Below, one piece after another: positions 1-9,224 of a DNA stretch of 60,063 nt (the first letter of the stretch is position 1; the number at the start of each line of letters is the position of its first letter). The DNA is taken from positions 1-60,063 of the forward strand of contig NZ_JAHBGB010000012.1 of assembly GCF_018390555.1 (NCBI RefSeq), written 5' to 3'. The position numbers and the translations under genes are program-made. The stretch is from Ancylobacter oerskovii. GTDB lineage: Bacteria > Pseudomonadota > Alphaproteobacteria > Rhizobiales > Xanthobacteraceae. The notes under the pieces are model-generated. The model did no database searches, had not been told where the DNA came from, and saw only the letters and a list, made by a program, of their open reading frames with translations.

Positions 1-55
1 TCGTCCGTCTCCATGATCGACGGACTCTACCTAAATCTGGAGGAAGATCAGGGTC

Positions 56-628
56 TCAGGTCACCCGGTACCCGGAAGGCGTGGTTATGGGCGTCGAACA
101 GCATCTCGTGGGTCTGCAGCGGGTGGGCTCGCAGAGTGAAGGCGCAGCTGCAGGACAGCTTGACGTGGGCGACCTGCAGCTTGGTGCGCTCGCCGGCGAT
201 GATCGCCCAGTCCTCAGACCAGTCGAATGGAACGCCTCTCCGGGCACAAAGGCCAGCGGCACGAAGGTGCCGCGGCCGCTGGTCTGCTGCTCGCGCAACC
301 GGACAGCCTTCCAGTCGCGGGCAAAGAAGGCCGCCACCCTATTATACGACCCCTCATAGCCCAACGTCACGAGATCGGCGTGCAGCTGCTTGACGGTGCG
401 CTTGTGCTTGCGGGACTTGCCGGCCTCGACCCGCAGCATCGCCGCGAGCTTGTCGGCATAGGGATCGAGCTTGCTCGGCCGGTCCGGAACGTGAAACCGG
501 GGTTCGACGCTGTCCGCTCGCAGGTACTTACGCACGGTGTTCCGTGAGAGGCCGGTGCGGCGGGATATCTCCCGGATCGAGCTACGATCCCGATGATGCC
601 AGCGTCGGATGACGCTCAATAACTCCAT
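56..628 (-). pseudogene. istA: IS21-family transposase IstA, N-terminal fragment, frameshifted
   Basis: IstA catalyses transposition of IS21 elements. The N-terminus shows the typical helix-turn-helix (SIREISRRTGLSRNTVRKYL) and then the linker KRTVKQLHADLVTLGYEGSYN. The frame is lost near position 227: the peptide reads PGEAFHSTGLRTG, whereas the next frame gives PGEAFQFDWSEDWAII, the region of the first catalytic Asp. A single lost base explains this. The C-terminal half and istB are absent, because the homology stops at about position 50, so the element is inactive. I placed the start at the Met at 626-628 just before the HTH; upstream in-frame residues look non-coding. The family call is secure. 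Whether more of the element lies outside the window cannot be seen. Confidence 0.85.
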
Positions 629-688
629 GTCGATCACTCCGCTGTCCCCCGCGTATGCCGCGTGAGACGTGGTGAAAACATGGGTCAC

Positions 689-1608
689 TTCTCGATGGAA
701 AAATCCGCTCCTGCAGGGTCAGATCTCAGTGGAAATCAACAGGTAGCTGTCATACGGCGTTTCCCAAATTTGCCCATCTGAGCACGATTTCGACAGAGGT
801 CCGCTCGTCCTCTATCGCCTCGGCAGGCTTGTATCCACGTTCGCCAATAGGGACGAGCTCACAAAGAAACCTCCGCCATCAAGCCACGACGAGCAAATCA
901 TATTGAAGCGTGACGCTAGGTGAGACGCACCACAAGAATATGACCATCCCAACACGCGATGAGCGGCGAGCGGTGACGTAGCCGCTCCTCACTTTCCTGA
1001 ACTCCACCGGGTACAGACATCCGCAAATTAGAAACTGGGTGCGAGCGCCGAATTGCGTTAACGTGCAATCTGCCCCCCGCTTCCCTCCAATAATGTCGAA
1101 AAATCTGTGTTGCTGAGTGTGTGAAGTCCTGATTCGGTCGTCCCTAGGATCGAGGACATGCTGGTGATAGGCAAACCGAACGGTGATCCAAGAGGCACTT
1201 TCCTACGAGTTCGATAGCGCCCCATGGAGCCCGAGATCGGGTCGGATGTAAGTGAGCAATCGCGAGCGCCACACGTCCGATCACTCGAAGCCAGCGAGCC
1301 AGACGACAAGCGGCGGAAAGCCGAATTTTCTTCATTACGGATGGCTGATCAGTGCCTTATTTCGTCATTCCATGTGGGGCTTTGCGAGCCCGACATGGCA
1401 CCTGCTGGCTGTTCCGATGATCGTGCGTCATTCGCGGCCCCGCGGCATATGGCATTATGTTCGTCTAGGAATTTCACCCGCTACGGAACAGCTTATCCCT
1501 TTAATCCCCCGATAAGGATCGGGAAGCTCAGCTTTTTGTTTGTGGTATTGAAGCGAAAATTTTACATTTAACCCAATTGGATAGGTCCCGCGCGATACCG
1601 ACTGGCCC
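689..1608. other. Gene-free stretch holding one copy of a dispersed hairpin repeat
   Basis: No reading frame here looks like a protein. The short ORFs have no recognisable domain and no ribosome-binding site. The only structured item is the repeat at 1242-1280. A 15-nt match (gtgaagtcctgattc) near 1112-1130 recurs near 36860, next to another mobile scar. I read this as degenerated accessory DNA. Confidence 0.5.
1242..1280. repeat. Dispersed hairpin repeat, copy A
   Basis: Arms TCGGATGT (1242-1249) and ACGTCCGA (1273-1280) flank a core that contains AGTGAGCAATCGC. A related copy with arms CCGGACGT and GCGTCCGG and the same core lies at 15194-15232. The outer T-A pair in this copy is C-G in the other, so the arm change is compensatory. 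No coding role is apparent. Confidence 0.6.
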
Positions 1609-1662
1609 GTGCGAGACGATCTGACTTGCGTTAATATAATCTTGAATAGGATATCGCACTGC

Positions 1663-2427
1663 ATGACAGGCAATATAAAAACAGCAGAATTTATCGATAA
1701 TAAGAATATGGGAAAGGAGCGGCCTATCTTCCGGAGATCAATACTACACGAATTTCCAGACATACCCCTATATGCAGCAAACTTATATAATATATATAAA
1801 AAATACGGAAACTCGAATGGCTTAAATTACGTATCAGAGGTCGGAAATAAAATTATTGTTAGTGGAAAGATTGATATCGACTCACTCAAAAGGACAACTA
1901 TTTATTTAAATGGCAATAACAATTCAATGACATTTGATGACCTACGTAATGTTTTTAAATTAGACGTCGCATGCGTAAAAGAGTCAAATATTACTATAAA
2001 CTCTCCAAACACAATCCGTGGGCTTACCATATTTTGCTCTCATGGCAGTAGCGTTGCTATGAGAGCCAATTGCATGGTAGCACGAGACGTACTTATATAC
2101 TCGTCTAAAGCTCACGGACTATATAGCGTTGTAGATGGCTCCAGGCGCTTTAAGCAAGGAGTAGATATAGGCCAACGTGTTTGGCTCGGACAGGGAGCAC
2201 GAATTCTAGCTGGAGCTAGGGTTGGAAATGGGTCAGTCATCGGCTCGTATAGTGTATTGGCCGGCCGCATCCCAAACAACTGCGCCGCAGCGGGGAACCC
2301 TTGCCGGGTTACAACAAAAGATATTTTCTGGACCGGAAAAGCCGTTCCGAACGACGGAAATTATTTTGAAATGCTCAAACAAATAAATAAAGAAATGCCG
2401 GAATTTATTAAAATGACCGAAGATTAA
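1663..2427 (+). CDS. Left-handed beta-helix (hexapeptide) acyltransferase
   Basis: Probable CoA-dependent O- or N-acyltransferase of the hexapeptide-repeat superfamily, the group used to decorate surface polysaccharides. The C-terminal half shows imperfect hexapeptides (VDIGQRVWLGQGARILAGARVG), a catalytic-type His in SSKAHGLYS, and the family ending IPNNCAAAGNPCRV. The N-terminal ~100 residues are not recognised. I prefer the ATG at 1663, which has AGGA about 12 nt upstream; an upstream GTG at 1609 lacks a ribosome-binding site and an ATG at 1708 is also possible. The gene is much more AT-rich than the surrounding DNA and uses AT-ending codons, so it was probably transferred. Its neighbours are IS relics and another low-GC glycan-type gene at 5022-7544, which suggests remnants of a surface-polysaccharide cluster. 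The acceptor sugar is unknown. Confidence 0.8.
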   Translation: MTGNIKTAEFIDNKNMGKERPIFRRSILHEFPDIPLYAANLYNIYKKYGNSNGLNYVSEVGNKIIVSGKIDIDSLKRTTIYLNGNNNSMTFDDLRNVFKLDVACVKESNITINSPNTIRGLTIFCSHGSSVAMRANCMVARDVLIYSSKAHGLYSVVDGSRRFKQGVDIGQRVWLGQGARILAGARVGNGSVIGSYSVLAGRIPNNCAAAGNPCRVTTKDIFWTGKAVPNDGNYFEMLKQINKEMPEFIKMTED

Positions 2428-2616
2428 ACATGTATAAACTTATAATGCAGCAAAATAGACATTTGTATACTATTTTCTTTAAAAATCGCATAATACCACC
2501 TATTAGACTGAACAATCATTCCCCGTCCATGAACGTTGGAGTAATTATTTATGCTATTCTCTACGAATTGACCGCTCAACTCACGGTCAATCATCGATGA
2601 GTTCCACCATCATCGG

Positions 2617-3459
2617 TCACCTTGTCTGGCACCATGATACAAATTGAGCGAGCATGAAATTGGTGAGCGCGTATTTCGCTAGGCAGCGGACCCATAACGC
2701 CTTGATCCAGATGCGTGTTGCGGCGAGCTTGAGGGGCGATCGTAGCGCGTGGCGAGCCCTCGCATCTGCTTGATGCGGTTGAAGAAGCGCTCGATCTGGT
2801 TCCTCTGGCGGTAGAGCCATGGGCTGAAGGCGAAGGTCCGCCTGCGGATGACACGTGGCGGCACATTGGCGAAGGCGCCACGTTCCGCCGTCTCGGCGCG
2901 GATGGCGTCGGTGTCGTAGGCCTTGTCGGCGAGAAGGATGCCTCCCGGGGCGAGACCGGCCAGCAGTTCCTGCCCTACAGGTACGTCGCCCGCCTGTCCG
3001 GCGGTCAGGGCGAGATGGTGGGCCTGCCGTCAGCATCAACCAAGGCATGAATCTTGGTGGTCAGGCCGCCCCGGGAGCGTCCCATGCAACGATCGTCGTC
3101 GCCCCCTTTTTGATCGCGGCACCGTGCTGGTGCACGCGAACGCAGGATGGGTCGATCATGATAATGTCGCCGTCATAGGCGGCCGGGACCACTTCCAACA
3201 GCCGGTCCCAGACCCCGGCGGCGCGCCAGCGCGCAAAGCGGTTGTAGAGGGTTGTGCGCGGGCCATAGCGCTCCGGCACATCCCGCCACGGCGCCCCGGT
3301 CCGAAAGCGCCAGAGGATGCCGGTGATCACCCGGCAGTCGTCCACCCGCGCCACGCCGCGCACCTTGTTCGGCAACAGTGGCGCGATGATCGCCCATTCT
3401 TCGTCAGTCAGCTCATGGCGGCGCATCTCTCGGGCGCCCGGTTCGGGAGCTTGAATCAC
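2617..3459 (-). mobile_element. IS5-family (IS427-like) element, decayed
   Basis: The first half (3061-3459) encodes the IS427-type OrfA: RRHELTDEEWAIIAPLLP, GILWRFRTGAPWRDVPERYG, then an MIDPS motif. The reading frame then passes to -1 at the run AAAAAGGGGG (minus strand, 3102-3111), the usual place for programmed frameshifting in this group. It continues as DRCMGRSRGGLTTKIHALVDADG. A further one-base shift near 3015 breaks OrfB before LALTAGQAGDVP. A second break near 2745 lies after GLATRYDR, where about 10 residues of the consensus are missing before KLAATRIWIKALW. The first shift is probably natural; the later two are mutations. The element truncates the istA at 3478-4472. I could not define terminal repeats. 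Confidence 0.85.
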
Positions 3460-3477
3460 GACACGCTCAGATGCGCA

Positions 3478-4472
3478 AATTTATACGTCGCCTGGTGGCG
3501 TCGGGTACTCTGTAGGCATTGCCGCCGACGCTGACCATGCCTTTCCGGGAGATGCGGCGCTCCAGGCGCAGCACGGCGCGGAATGGCGCCGTCGGTAGGG
3601 CCCGCAGATACGGCCGCTCCTCGACGAAGGCCTCGTTCACGATGTACTGGGTCGTGGCGTGCCGGCGCGGGTTGACAACGGTATCGAGCCAATGACGCAG
3701 TTGCCCATTGAGGTCGTCGAGATGGCGGAACGATCGAGCCAGAAGGAAATCCTCCCGGATGTACCGAAAAGGCCGCCCCACCTTGCCTTTGGTCTTGGCG
3801 CGATAGGGCCGACAGGCTCTTGGATGGAGGCCGAAATGGCGGGCAAGATCGATAAGGTTGCGATTATAGACGACGCTCTCCGCGCGTTCATCGCCGGTGA
3901 CCGTGGTCTTCATCCGATCATAGAGAACCTCGCGTGGCAGGCCGACGATCGCGTCGAAAGCGGCGGTGTGGCAACGCGGCACTGTCGGCAGATCCTGGTG
4001 CAGGACGAAGCGCACCCAGATCAGGCGGCTATAGCCGAGCATCATGGAGAACAGCCAGACGATCCACGGCGTTGTCGGCTCATCGGCAAAGACGACGTGA
4101 AACTGGGCGAAGTTGACCTGAGCCTGCTCGCCAGGCGCAGTCTCAAACCAAACTTCATACCCGGGCGCCGGCGCCTCCCGCAGGAAATCCGTGACGGCGG
4201 TATAGCCGCCCTCGTAGCCACGGCCCTTCAGCTCCCGGAACAGGCGCTGCCCGGTCAAGCCGGGATAGGCAGCGACGCGCTCTCAGATAGATGGAGAAGG
4301 GCTCGTTCACGCTGCGGCGCGGAAGGCGAGGACCATAGGCCGGCCCCCCGCTGCGCTCAATGTACTTGCGCACGGTCTTGAGATCCATGCCGGTTAGCCG
4401 GACGATCGCCGACACCGACATGCCTCGCCGGTGCAAATCCAAGATCATCATCAACTCCCCGAGGTTGATCAC
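3478..4472 (-). pseudogene. istA: IS21-family transposase IstA, second copy, frameshifted and truncated
   Basis: The N-terminal HTH (LGELMMILDLHRRGMSVSAIVRLTG) starts at 4472. The frame breaks near 4280: the peptide reads SIYLRARRCLS where one added base would give YLRxRVAAYPGLTGQRL. The remainder (3467-4258) contains the integrase core, including GEQAQVNFAQFHVVFADEP, and the C-terminal beta domain ending GGNAYRVPDATRR. The normal motif is QVDF; here the first catalytic Asp is Asn (codon AAC, + strand 4112-4114), so even a corrected frame would be inactive. The 3' end is cut by the IS5 relic and istB is missing. This copy differs in sequence from the one at 56-628, so they are not a duplicated pair. 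Confidence 0.88.
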
Positions 4473-5021
4473 CGAAGCTTCCTCCCGCCCATCGGGAGAA
4501 GGATCGATGACAGCCCGCCGCCGGTCTTCCGGGGGCGCGCCCCGGAAGACCGGCGCAACGCCTCAAACTGGGGAAGATTCAAACGGCACTTCTGGGGGAG
4601 CATTGAGCTGGCAGCTACAGCGCGGAGCAAATTTGACGTTGCCAAATCACCCACTCACCCTTTCGGATCACTAAAGGCCTAATCACAAGCGGGGCCTTTC
4701 ATTTGGAAAATTCGATGAACACCACTACGAATGTCGCGGCGAACATCGCAACATGGCTACCCCGTCATTCGTGCTAGATTACGATAGAAGGTCTTTCCAG
4801 ATACTTTTCTCGTCGCCGGACCCCATCGCTCGCGCGAGTCCCTTGTTTCCGATGGGAGGAGCGCTCTCGCGCACGCTGTACTGTTGGAATGGAAGAGAGT
4901 ACCGCGGAGGCTCGACCATCATATGTATAAATTCATATATCATATCATTATATTGCATATTAATATTTAATACGAGAAATACTATAATTCATGATACCGA
5001 TATATTATCATTTATATCAAT
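4473..5021. other. Gene-free junction between IS scar and low-GC gene
   Basis: High-GC sequence up to about 4910 changes abruptly to very AT-rich sequence. ORFs here have no domain, no ribosome-binding site and mixed composition. I see no gene. The composition switch at about 4915 probably marks the edge of the transferred low-GC block. Confidence 0.5.
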
Positions 5022-7544
5022 TCATCTCTTCATGAATTCTGTGTTTTGCCAATTCATTGAAGTATGTTTATACGCCGCTCGACATCCACATGCACAAAAT
5101 TCGTGCAATTCATGTTGATCAGCAATAAATATTTCATTTCCAAGCTTATCTATATTTTCTTTTGTTTTTGACAGATAATTCGAAACCGTTCGGGTAATCT
5201 GACCAGGCCCACTTCTTAACCAAATCGATTCTCGATCTCCTCTTTGAGATGACTCAACAATATTATTAAGTAATTTTTGTATTATTTCATTATTTGGAAT
5301 AGTTGCTATAAAATTATTCCCAATTGTACCATAGTGCTCCTGACGGAGGACGAGCTCATGGCCGGCGATCAAAGCGTCGATTGGAGCTAGGCAGGCATCA
5401 TCAGCATCCGCATATACCCCCCCTATCTCCAGCAAAACCGCCAGGCGAAATACGTCCGATTTTCCGGCAATGCTTTCCATCCTACGAAATGCTTGAAAAA
5501 CACGCCGATCACATTTTTGCTGAATGAATGCACTAGCTTCAGAAAGAGAAAATAATTTATACTCCCATTCAGAATTTTTATCTTTCCACGTATTCATTAA
5601 ATATCTTACATCATCTGGTATTTCATCAACATCCCAAAATTGAAATATTATTTTGGGAATTTTATTATTTTCATATGAAGAAACAGTTCGATTAAATTTA
5701 CCCGTTCGACGAAGCGCTATCATGAAAGCCGCCGCGCATCCAGTATGACCTGGATGCTCAGAGACAATTTTCATCCATTCACTTATATCATCGGCCTCAG
5801 AATTGGATTTTCCATCCATTAGAGCTTCATTGTTGGTCCAATAGTCATTAATTATTTCTCCAATGAGACTTTGCGAAATATTTTTAACCCCCTTAAATTT
5901 ATTAAGAGCCTTGGAGCTATATAAGCACTCACGTGCCCGTCGAACGTCAAGATTCATCGTATACAAATCCGCCAAATGCTTATAATCCTGAGAATTAAAT
6001 TCGAATAATTTTCTATTCTCATATAAATTTATTGCTTGCGCAATTTTCCATTTTGCCTTCAGCAAATTTGCGGAAAATCGGCGGCGACGCTTGTAACTTT
6101 TCTCATCGCTGGCATTGATTTTTATCAACAACTCTTCGAACTCATCAAATTTCCCAAGGAATATCAGGATACGAAGACGTAAATCAACAATTTCTGAATT
6201 ATCTGGCATCCTTTCAATGGCAGAAACCGAAATCTCATCCGCCTCCTTAACTCGACCTGATTTGAATAGAACAACACCAAGCTCAGCAATTAATCGAGGG
6301 CTATCGCCGTTAATTTGTATACTCCTGCGTAAATACTGCACTGCACGTTCTGTTGATATGAAACTTGCTGCGGCACGGGAGAGGTCGATCCATGCACCAC
6401 TTGAACTCGGCGATAGATCCACGGCTTTCTGTAAAATATCTACTGCTTCTGGACGACGCGCTGCAGTCAATCGCCGGCCAAGAGAGATAAGTAGCATCAC
6501 GTTATCGGGATACAGGTCCAACGCTTTTCGTATTACTGAAATAGCTGATTCAATATCTCCAATTAAGTTGAATAACTTCTCTAATCGAAGAGCGCCACTA
6601 ACGTCTCTACTAAACAGATTTCTTATCTTGTTCAATATAAATACAACTTGTTCATATTCTTTCTGATCAATTTTTAATTCGGCAAGCCGGAGAGCTGCAA
6701 TAAAATTGCCGTCAAGTGACAGCATCTCATCTGTAACAAACACTTCAGTATTGGACTTATCTCCGTTTGCATACAATAAAGCGGCCAATCGCAGCCTTAT
6801 ACGAAAATCCTTATTTCCAGAAATCCATGCATTATTTAATATATTATAATACTCATGTACACCATGAATTACTTTGTATAGTTCAGCAAGCTTAATTACT
6901 GCGACTGTATCGTTCGTATATCTTATAATATCGTGCAATATCGACTCGGCTTCTTTTATATTTCCTTTTTTTAATAGTATCTGTACTATGGCATGTTCTG
7001 TTTTCAAATTAAATGCATAAATGTTTCGAGATTCAATCAATAATCTCTCTGCCTCTTCTATATCATCAAACTTCATTAACTCTGATAATAATTGATACGC
7101 TAATATTTTATCAGATTTATTTGCTGATTCTTTTTTGTTATTAACAGCCTGATATAAATAATGCTTCGCGTTTTCGATGTTGCCTTTTTTGATAGATATC
7201 TTATATAGATCAATGCAAATTTTTATATTTGATCTCGATAAATCTAATGCTTCTCCTAGTAGTTTTTCCGCTTCATTTAAATTTGATTCCATAATATATA
7301 TTTTAGACAAGGATCTTAGAGATCGAACCCTGTCAGAATTATTTGTATAATTAAGAGATTTTGACAGCTCTGAGATAAGCAACATTTTTGCATCGGTAAC
7401 ATGTCCCGAGCCAATCAATACATCGGCTTTGCGCCAAAGTGGGGTACTCTTGGGAGTCATGCTGATATCCGGGAATACGTTGCGACAGTGGCGGCAATTT
7501 GCCGGCCCCCGCGGGGATTCGTCAAGCGCCTTGCCGTTAGCCAT
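5022..7544 (-). CDS. TPR-repeat protein with C-terminal GT32-like (DXD) glycosyltransferase domain
   Basis: An 840-residue predicted two-part protein. About the first 600 residues are helical tetratricopeptide-type repeats (for example ALDLYPDNVMLLISLGRRL and AVDLSPSSSGAWIDLSRAA). From about residue 620, IPKIIFQFWD, then SDVFRLAVLLEIGGVYADADD gives the DXD sugar-nucleotide and metal-binding motif of the GT32 Gly_transf_sug family. The domain ends WLRSGPGQITRTV. The family transfers sugars from nucleotide donors; the acceptor here is unknown. The first ~28 codons are GC-rich and include a CRHC motif, so the true start may be the Met near 7460, where composition turns AT-rich. It is strongly AT-rich overall and shares that with the acyltransferase at 1663, which points to joint transfer. 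No signal peptide or membrane segment is seen. Function in O-glycosylation or polysaccharide assembly is inference. Confidence 0.8.
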   Translation of the reverse strand: MANGKALDESPRGPANCRHCRNVFPDISMTPKSTPLWRKADVLIGSGHVTDAKMLLISELSKSLNYTNNSDRVRSLRSLSKIYIMESNLNEAEKLLGEALDLSRSNIKICIDLYKISIKKGNIENAKHYLYQAVNNKKESANKSDKILAYQLLSELMKFDDIEEAERLLIESRNIYAFNLKTEHAIVQILLKKGNIKEAESILHDIIRYTNDTVAVIKLAELYKVIHGVHEYYNILNNAWISGNKDFRIRLRLAALLYANGDKSNTEVFVTDEMLSLDGNFIAALRLAELKIDQKEYEQVVFILNKIRNLFSRDVSGALRLEKLFNLIGDIESAISVIRKALDLYPDNVMLLISLGRRLTAARRPEAVDILQKAVDLSPSSSGAWIDLSRAAASFISTERAVQYLRRSIQINGDSPRLIAELGVVLFKSGRVKEADEISVSAIERMPDNSEIVDLRLRILIFLGKFDEFEELLIKINASDEKSYKRRRRFSANLLKAKWKIAQAINLYENRKLFEFNSQDYKHLADLYTMNLDVRRARECLYSSKALNKFKGVKNISQSLIGEIINDYWTNNEALMDGKSNSEADDISEWMKIVSEHPGHTGCAAAFMIALRRTGKFNRTVSSYENNKIPKIIFQFWDVDEIPDDVRYLMNTWKDKNSEWEYKLFSLSEASAFIQQKCDRRVFQAFRRMESIAGKSDVFRLAVLLEIGGVYADADDACLAPIDALIAGHELVLRQEHYGTIGNNFIATIPNNEIIQKLLNNIVESSQRGDRESIWLRSGPGQITRTVSNYLSKTKENIDKLGNEIFIADQHELHEFCACGCRAAYKHTSMNWQNTEFMKR

Positions 7545-7822
7545 GGGTGTCCTGGATATCGATCAAACTGTACAAACAGTGCGCGCTAGCGACCCGCCAA
7601 GCCTCTTGGGTCCTCCAGCTGATGCTACTCCGTCCCGCTCAAGAGCGCTTCTACTTCGCCACTCACAATCACAATCCATCGCTTCGGATGGTCAGGATGT
7701 AGAGACGTTACGCGACAATCTCATTGTTTTGCCCTCGCCCTTGATCGTGCCAGTGAACGTCCTCCCCGGTTGACCGGACACGTCCTCCCACTTCGCTAAG
7801 AGATAGAAGCAATGTCGTTTCT

Positions 7823-8344
7823 ATGGCTAGTGCGGCCCTGACAGGACCTGAGCAACGACAGCGCTAGGCGCCGGCCGAGAAGGCGGCGATTGCTGCGGAG
7901 ACTTAAGAGCCTAGGATGAGCGTCAACCTCGTCTCGTGGCAGCATAGCATCGCCCCTAATTAGGTGTTTTCCTGGCGGCGCCTCGCAAATCAAGTCGCGC
8001 TGACTGCGACGCATGCGAAGGAAGAGGTGGTTTCGGCATCTGGGTATCGGATGCCGCAGAACGAGATCCGCGATCTGCATCGGCTCTCGGCAAGGAAGAC
8101 GCTCCAGGTGGAGATCCTGAGTGAGGCTCTCAACGCCACCACGGGCACTGCTGCACTCGCTGTCTTGGCCGAAGGCCGATTCTCGAGAAGGCCGTCCGCG
8201 CCAAGGTTCCCATCCACAGGCGCCGGCCCAGCCGGTCCGCGCAGCCTGACAGCGACATTAGGTCGTGGCTATCCGTGCGCTCATTCCAGCGATGCCGAGC
8301 GATGGCTAGCAGCGGGTCTGGGCGCTGCTTCGTCGTGCAACGGA
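7823..8344 (+). pseudogene. IS3-family OrfA relic, left half of an IS split by IS66
   Basis: Reading from the ATG at 7823 gives a degenerate IS3 OrfA: ALTGPEQRQR, stop, APAEKAAIAAET, stop, then SIAPN, stop, VFSWRRLANQVALTA. It ends with the leucine-zipper part RDLHRLSARKTLQVEILSEAL. At least three in-frame stops (probable Trp, Tyr and Gln codons) show it is dead. The matching OrfB relic lies on the same strand at 11506-12110, beyond the IS66 element, so both belong to one older element. An 18-nt leader sequence at 7785-7802 recurs at 53999-54016. Confidence 0.75.
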
Positions 8345-8372
8345 GTCCGAGGGTACGCCTCCGGTGAGGGCC
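8345..8372. repeat. Left target-site duplication and inverted repeat of the IS66 element
   Basis: GTCCGAGG (8345-8352) is the target duplication and is followed by the left terminal repeat GTACGCCTCCGGTGAGGGCC (8353-8372). The right end carries the inverse with two mismatches, followed by the same 8 bp. Confidence 0.95.
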
Positions 8373-8430
8373 GCCTTGTTTGTTCGGGGTGATGAGCTGA
8401 AGTTCTAGGGATAATCCTGGGAGTAGCTCT

Positions 8431-8838
8431 ATGATGTCGCGGATTGAGGTGATCACATCGGTCGAACGCCGCCGTCGGTGGCCGCGCGTGGAGAAGGAGC
8501 GGCTGGTGGCGGCCTCTCTTGAGTCAGGCGTGTCGGCGTCGGAGATTGCCCGCGGCGCCGGGATTCATGTGAGCCAGCTGTTTCGGTAGCGCAAGGAGCT
8601 GTGTGCCGTGTCGCCGGCGGCAGAGATCGGGTTTCTGCCAGTTGTGACGGAAGGCGCCGCCGATATCCGGCCCGACGATAGAGCACAGGCAGTTGTCGGG
8701 AGGCGTGGTCGTACTCGTGGATGCGGGCGGCGGGGGTTGATCGAGATCGAGCTGCCGACCGGCCAGCGGGTACGTGTCGACGGGGAGGTCGATGTTGCGA
8801 CTCTTCGGCAGGTGCTTGATCTGCTTGGCGCACGATGA
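8431..8838 (+). pseudogene. tnpA: IS66 TnpA (OrfA), nonsense-mutated
   Basis: TnpA is the small HTH accessory protein of IS66 transposition. The frame opens at the ATG at 8431 and shows RRRWPRVEKERLVAASLESGVSASEIARGAGIHVSQLFR. A TAG at 8587-8589 then interrupts it where the family has Trp (FRWRKEL). After it the same frame continues to [26 protein letters not shown] and stops at 8838. The stop overlaps the tnpB ATG as ATGA, so the genes are translationally coupled. A suppressor or read-through could in principle rescue it; otherwise the protein is cut to 52 residues. Confidence 0.9.
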
Positions 8839-9181
8839 TCCCGGTTCCGAGCGGAGTGCGGGTGTGGCTGGCGACCGGCCACACCGATATGAGGAAGGGC
8901 TTCGTGGGTCTGGCATTGCAGGTCCAGGAAGTTCTACGGCGCGATCCCAATGGCGGGCACCTGTTCGTGTCCGCGGTCGACGCGGCGATCTGGTGAAGAT
9001 GATCTGGCATGACGGCCAGGGCGCCTGCCTGTTCTCGAAGCGGCTGGAGCGCGGCCGCTTCCTGTGGCCTTCGCCGGCCGACGGCGTGGTGACGATCACG
9101 CCGGCGCAGCTCGGCTACCTGCTAGAAGGCATTGACTGGCGGCATCCGCAGAGGACGTGGCGATCTGGCGCGTCAGGGTGA
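8835..9181 (+). pseudogene. tnpB: IS66 TnpB (OrfB), frameshifted
   Basis: The start ATG at 8835 overlaps the tnpA stop. The frame reads [26 protein letters not shown] then [13 protein letters not shown], the IS66 Orf2 signature. Near 8970 one T is missing in GTGTCCGCGG; the other frame gives [20 protein letters not shown] and then FLWPSPADGVVTITPAQLGYLLEGIDWR. The unrepaired frame stops within a few codons. The rest of the family is recognisable to about 9165. TnpB is normally required for IS66 movement, so this copy would need help in trans. Confidence 0.9.
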
Positions 9182-9224
9182 TTTGGGCGTGGCACGGGAG
9201 CGGCAGATATGATCCTCTTCCTCT

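Noticed and set aside
4753..5118. Plus-strand frame of about 120 codons before the TPR gene
   Set aside because: It spans the abrupt change from high to low GC, has no ribosome-binding site and overlaps the end of the TPR-GT32 gene.
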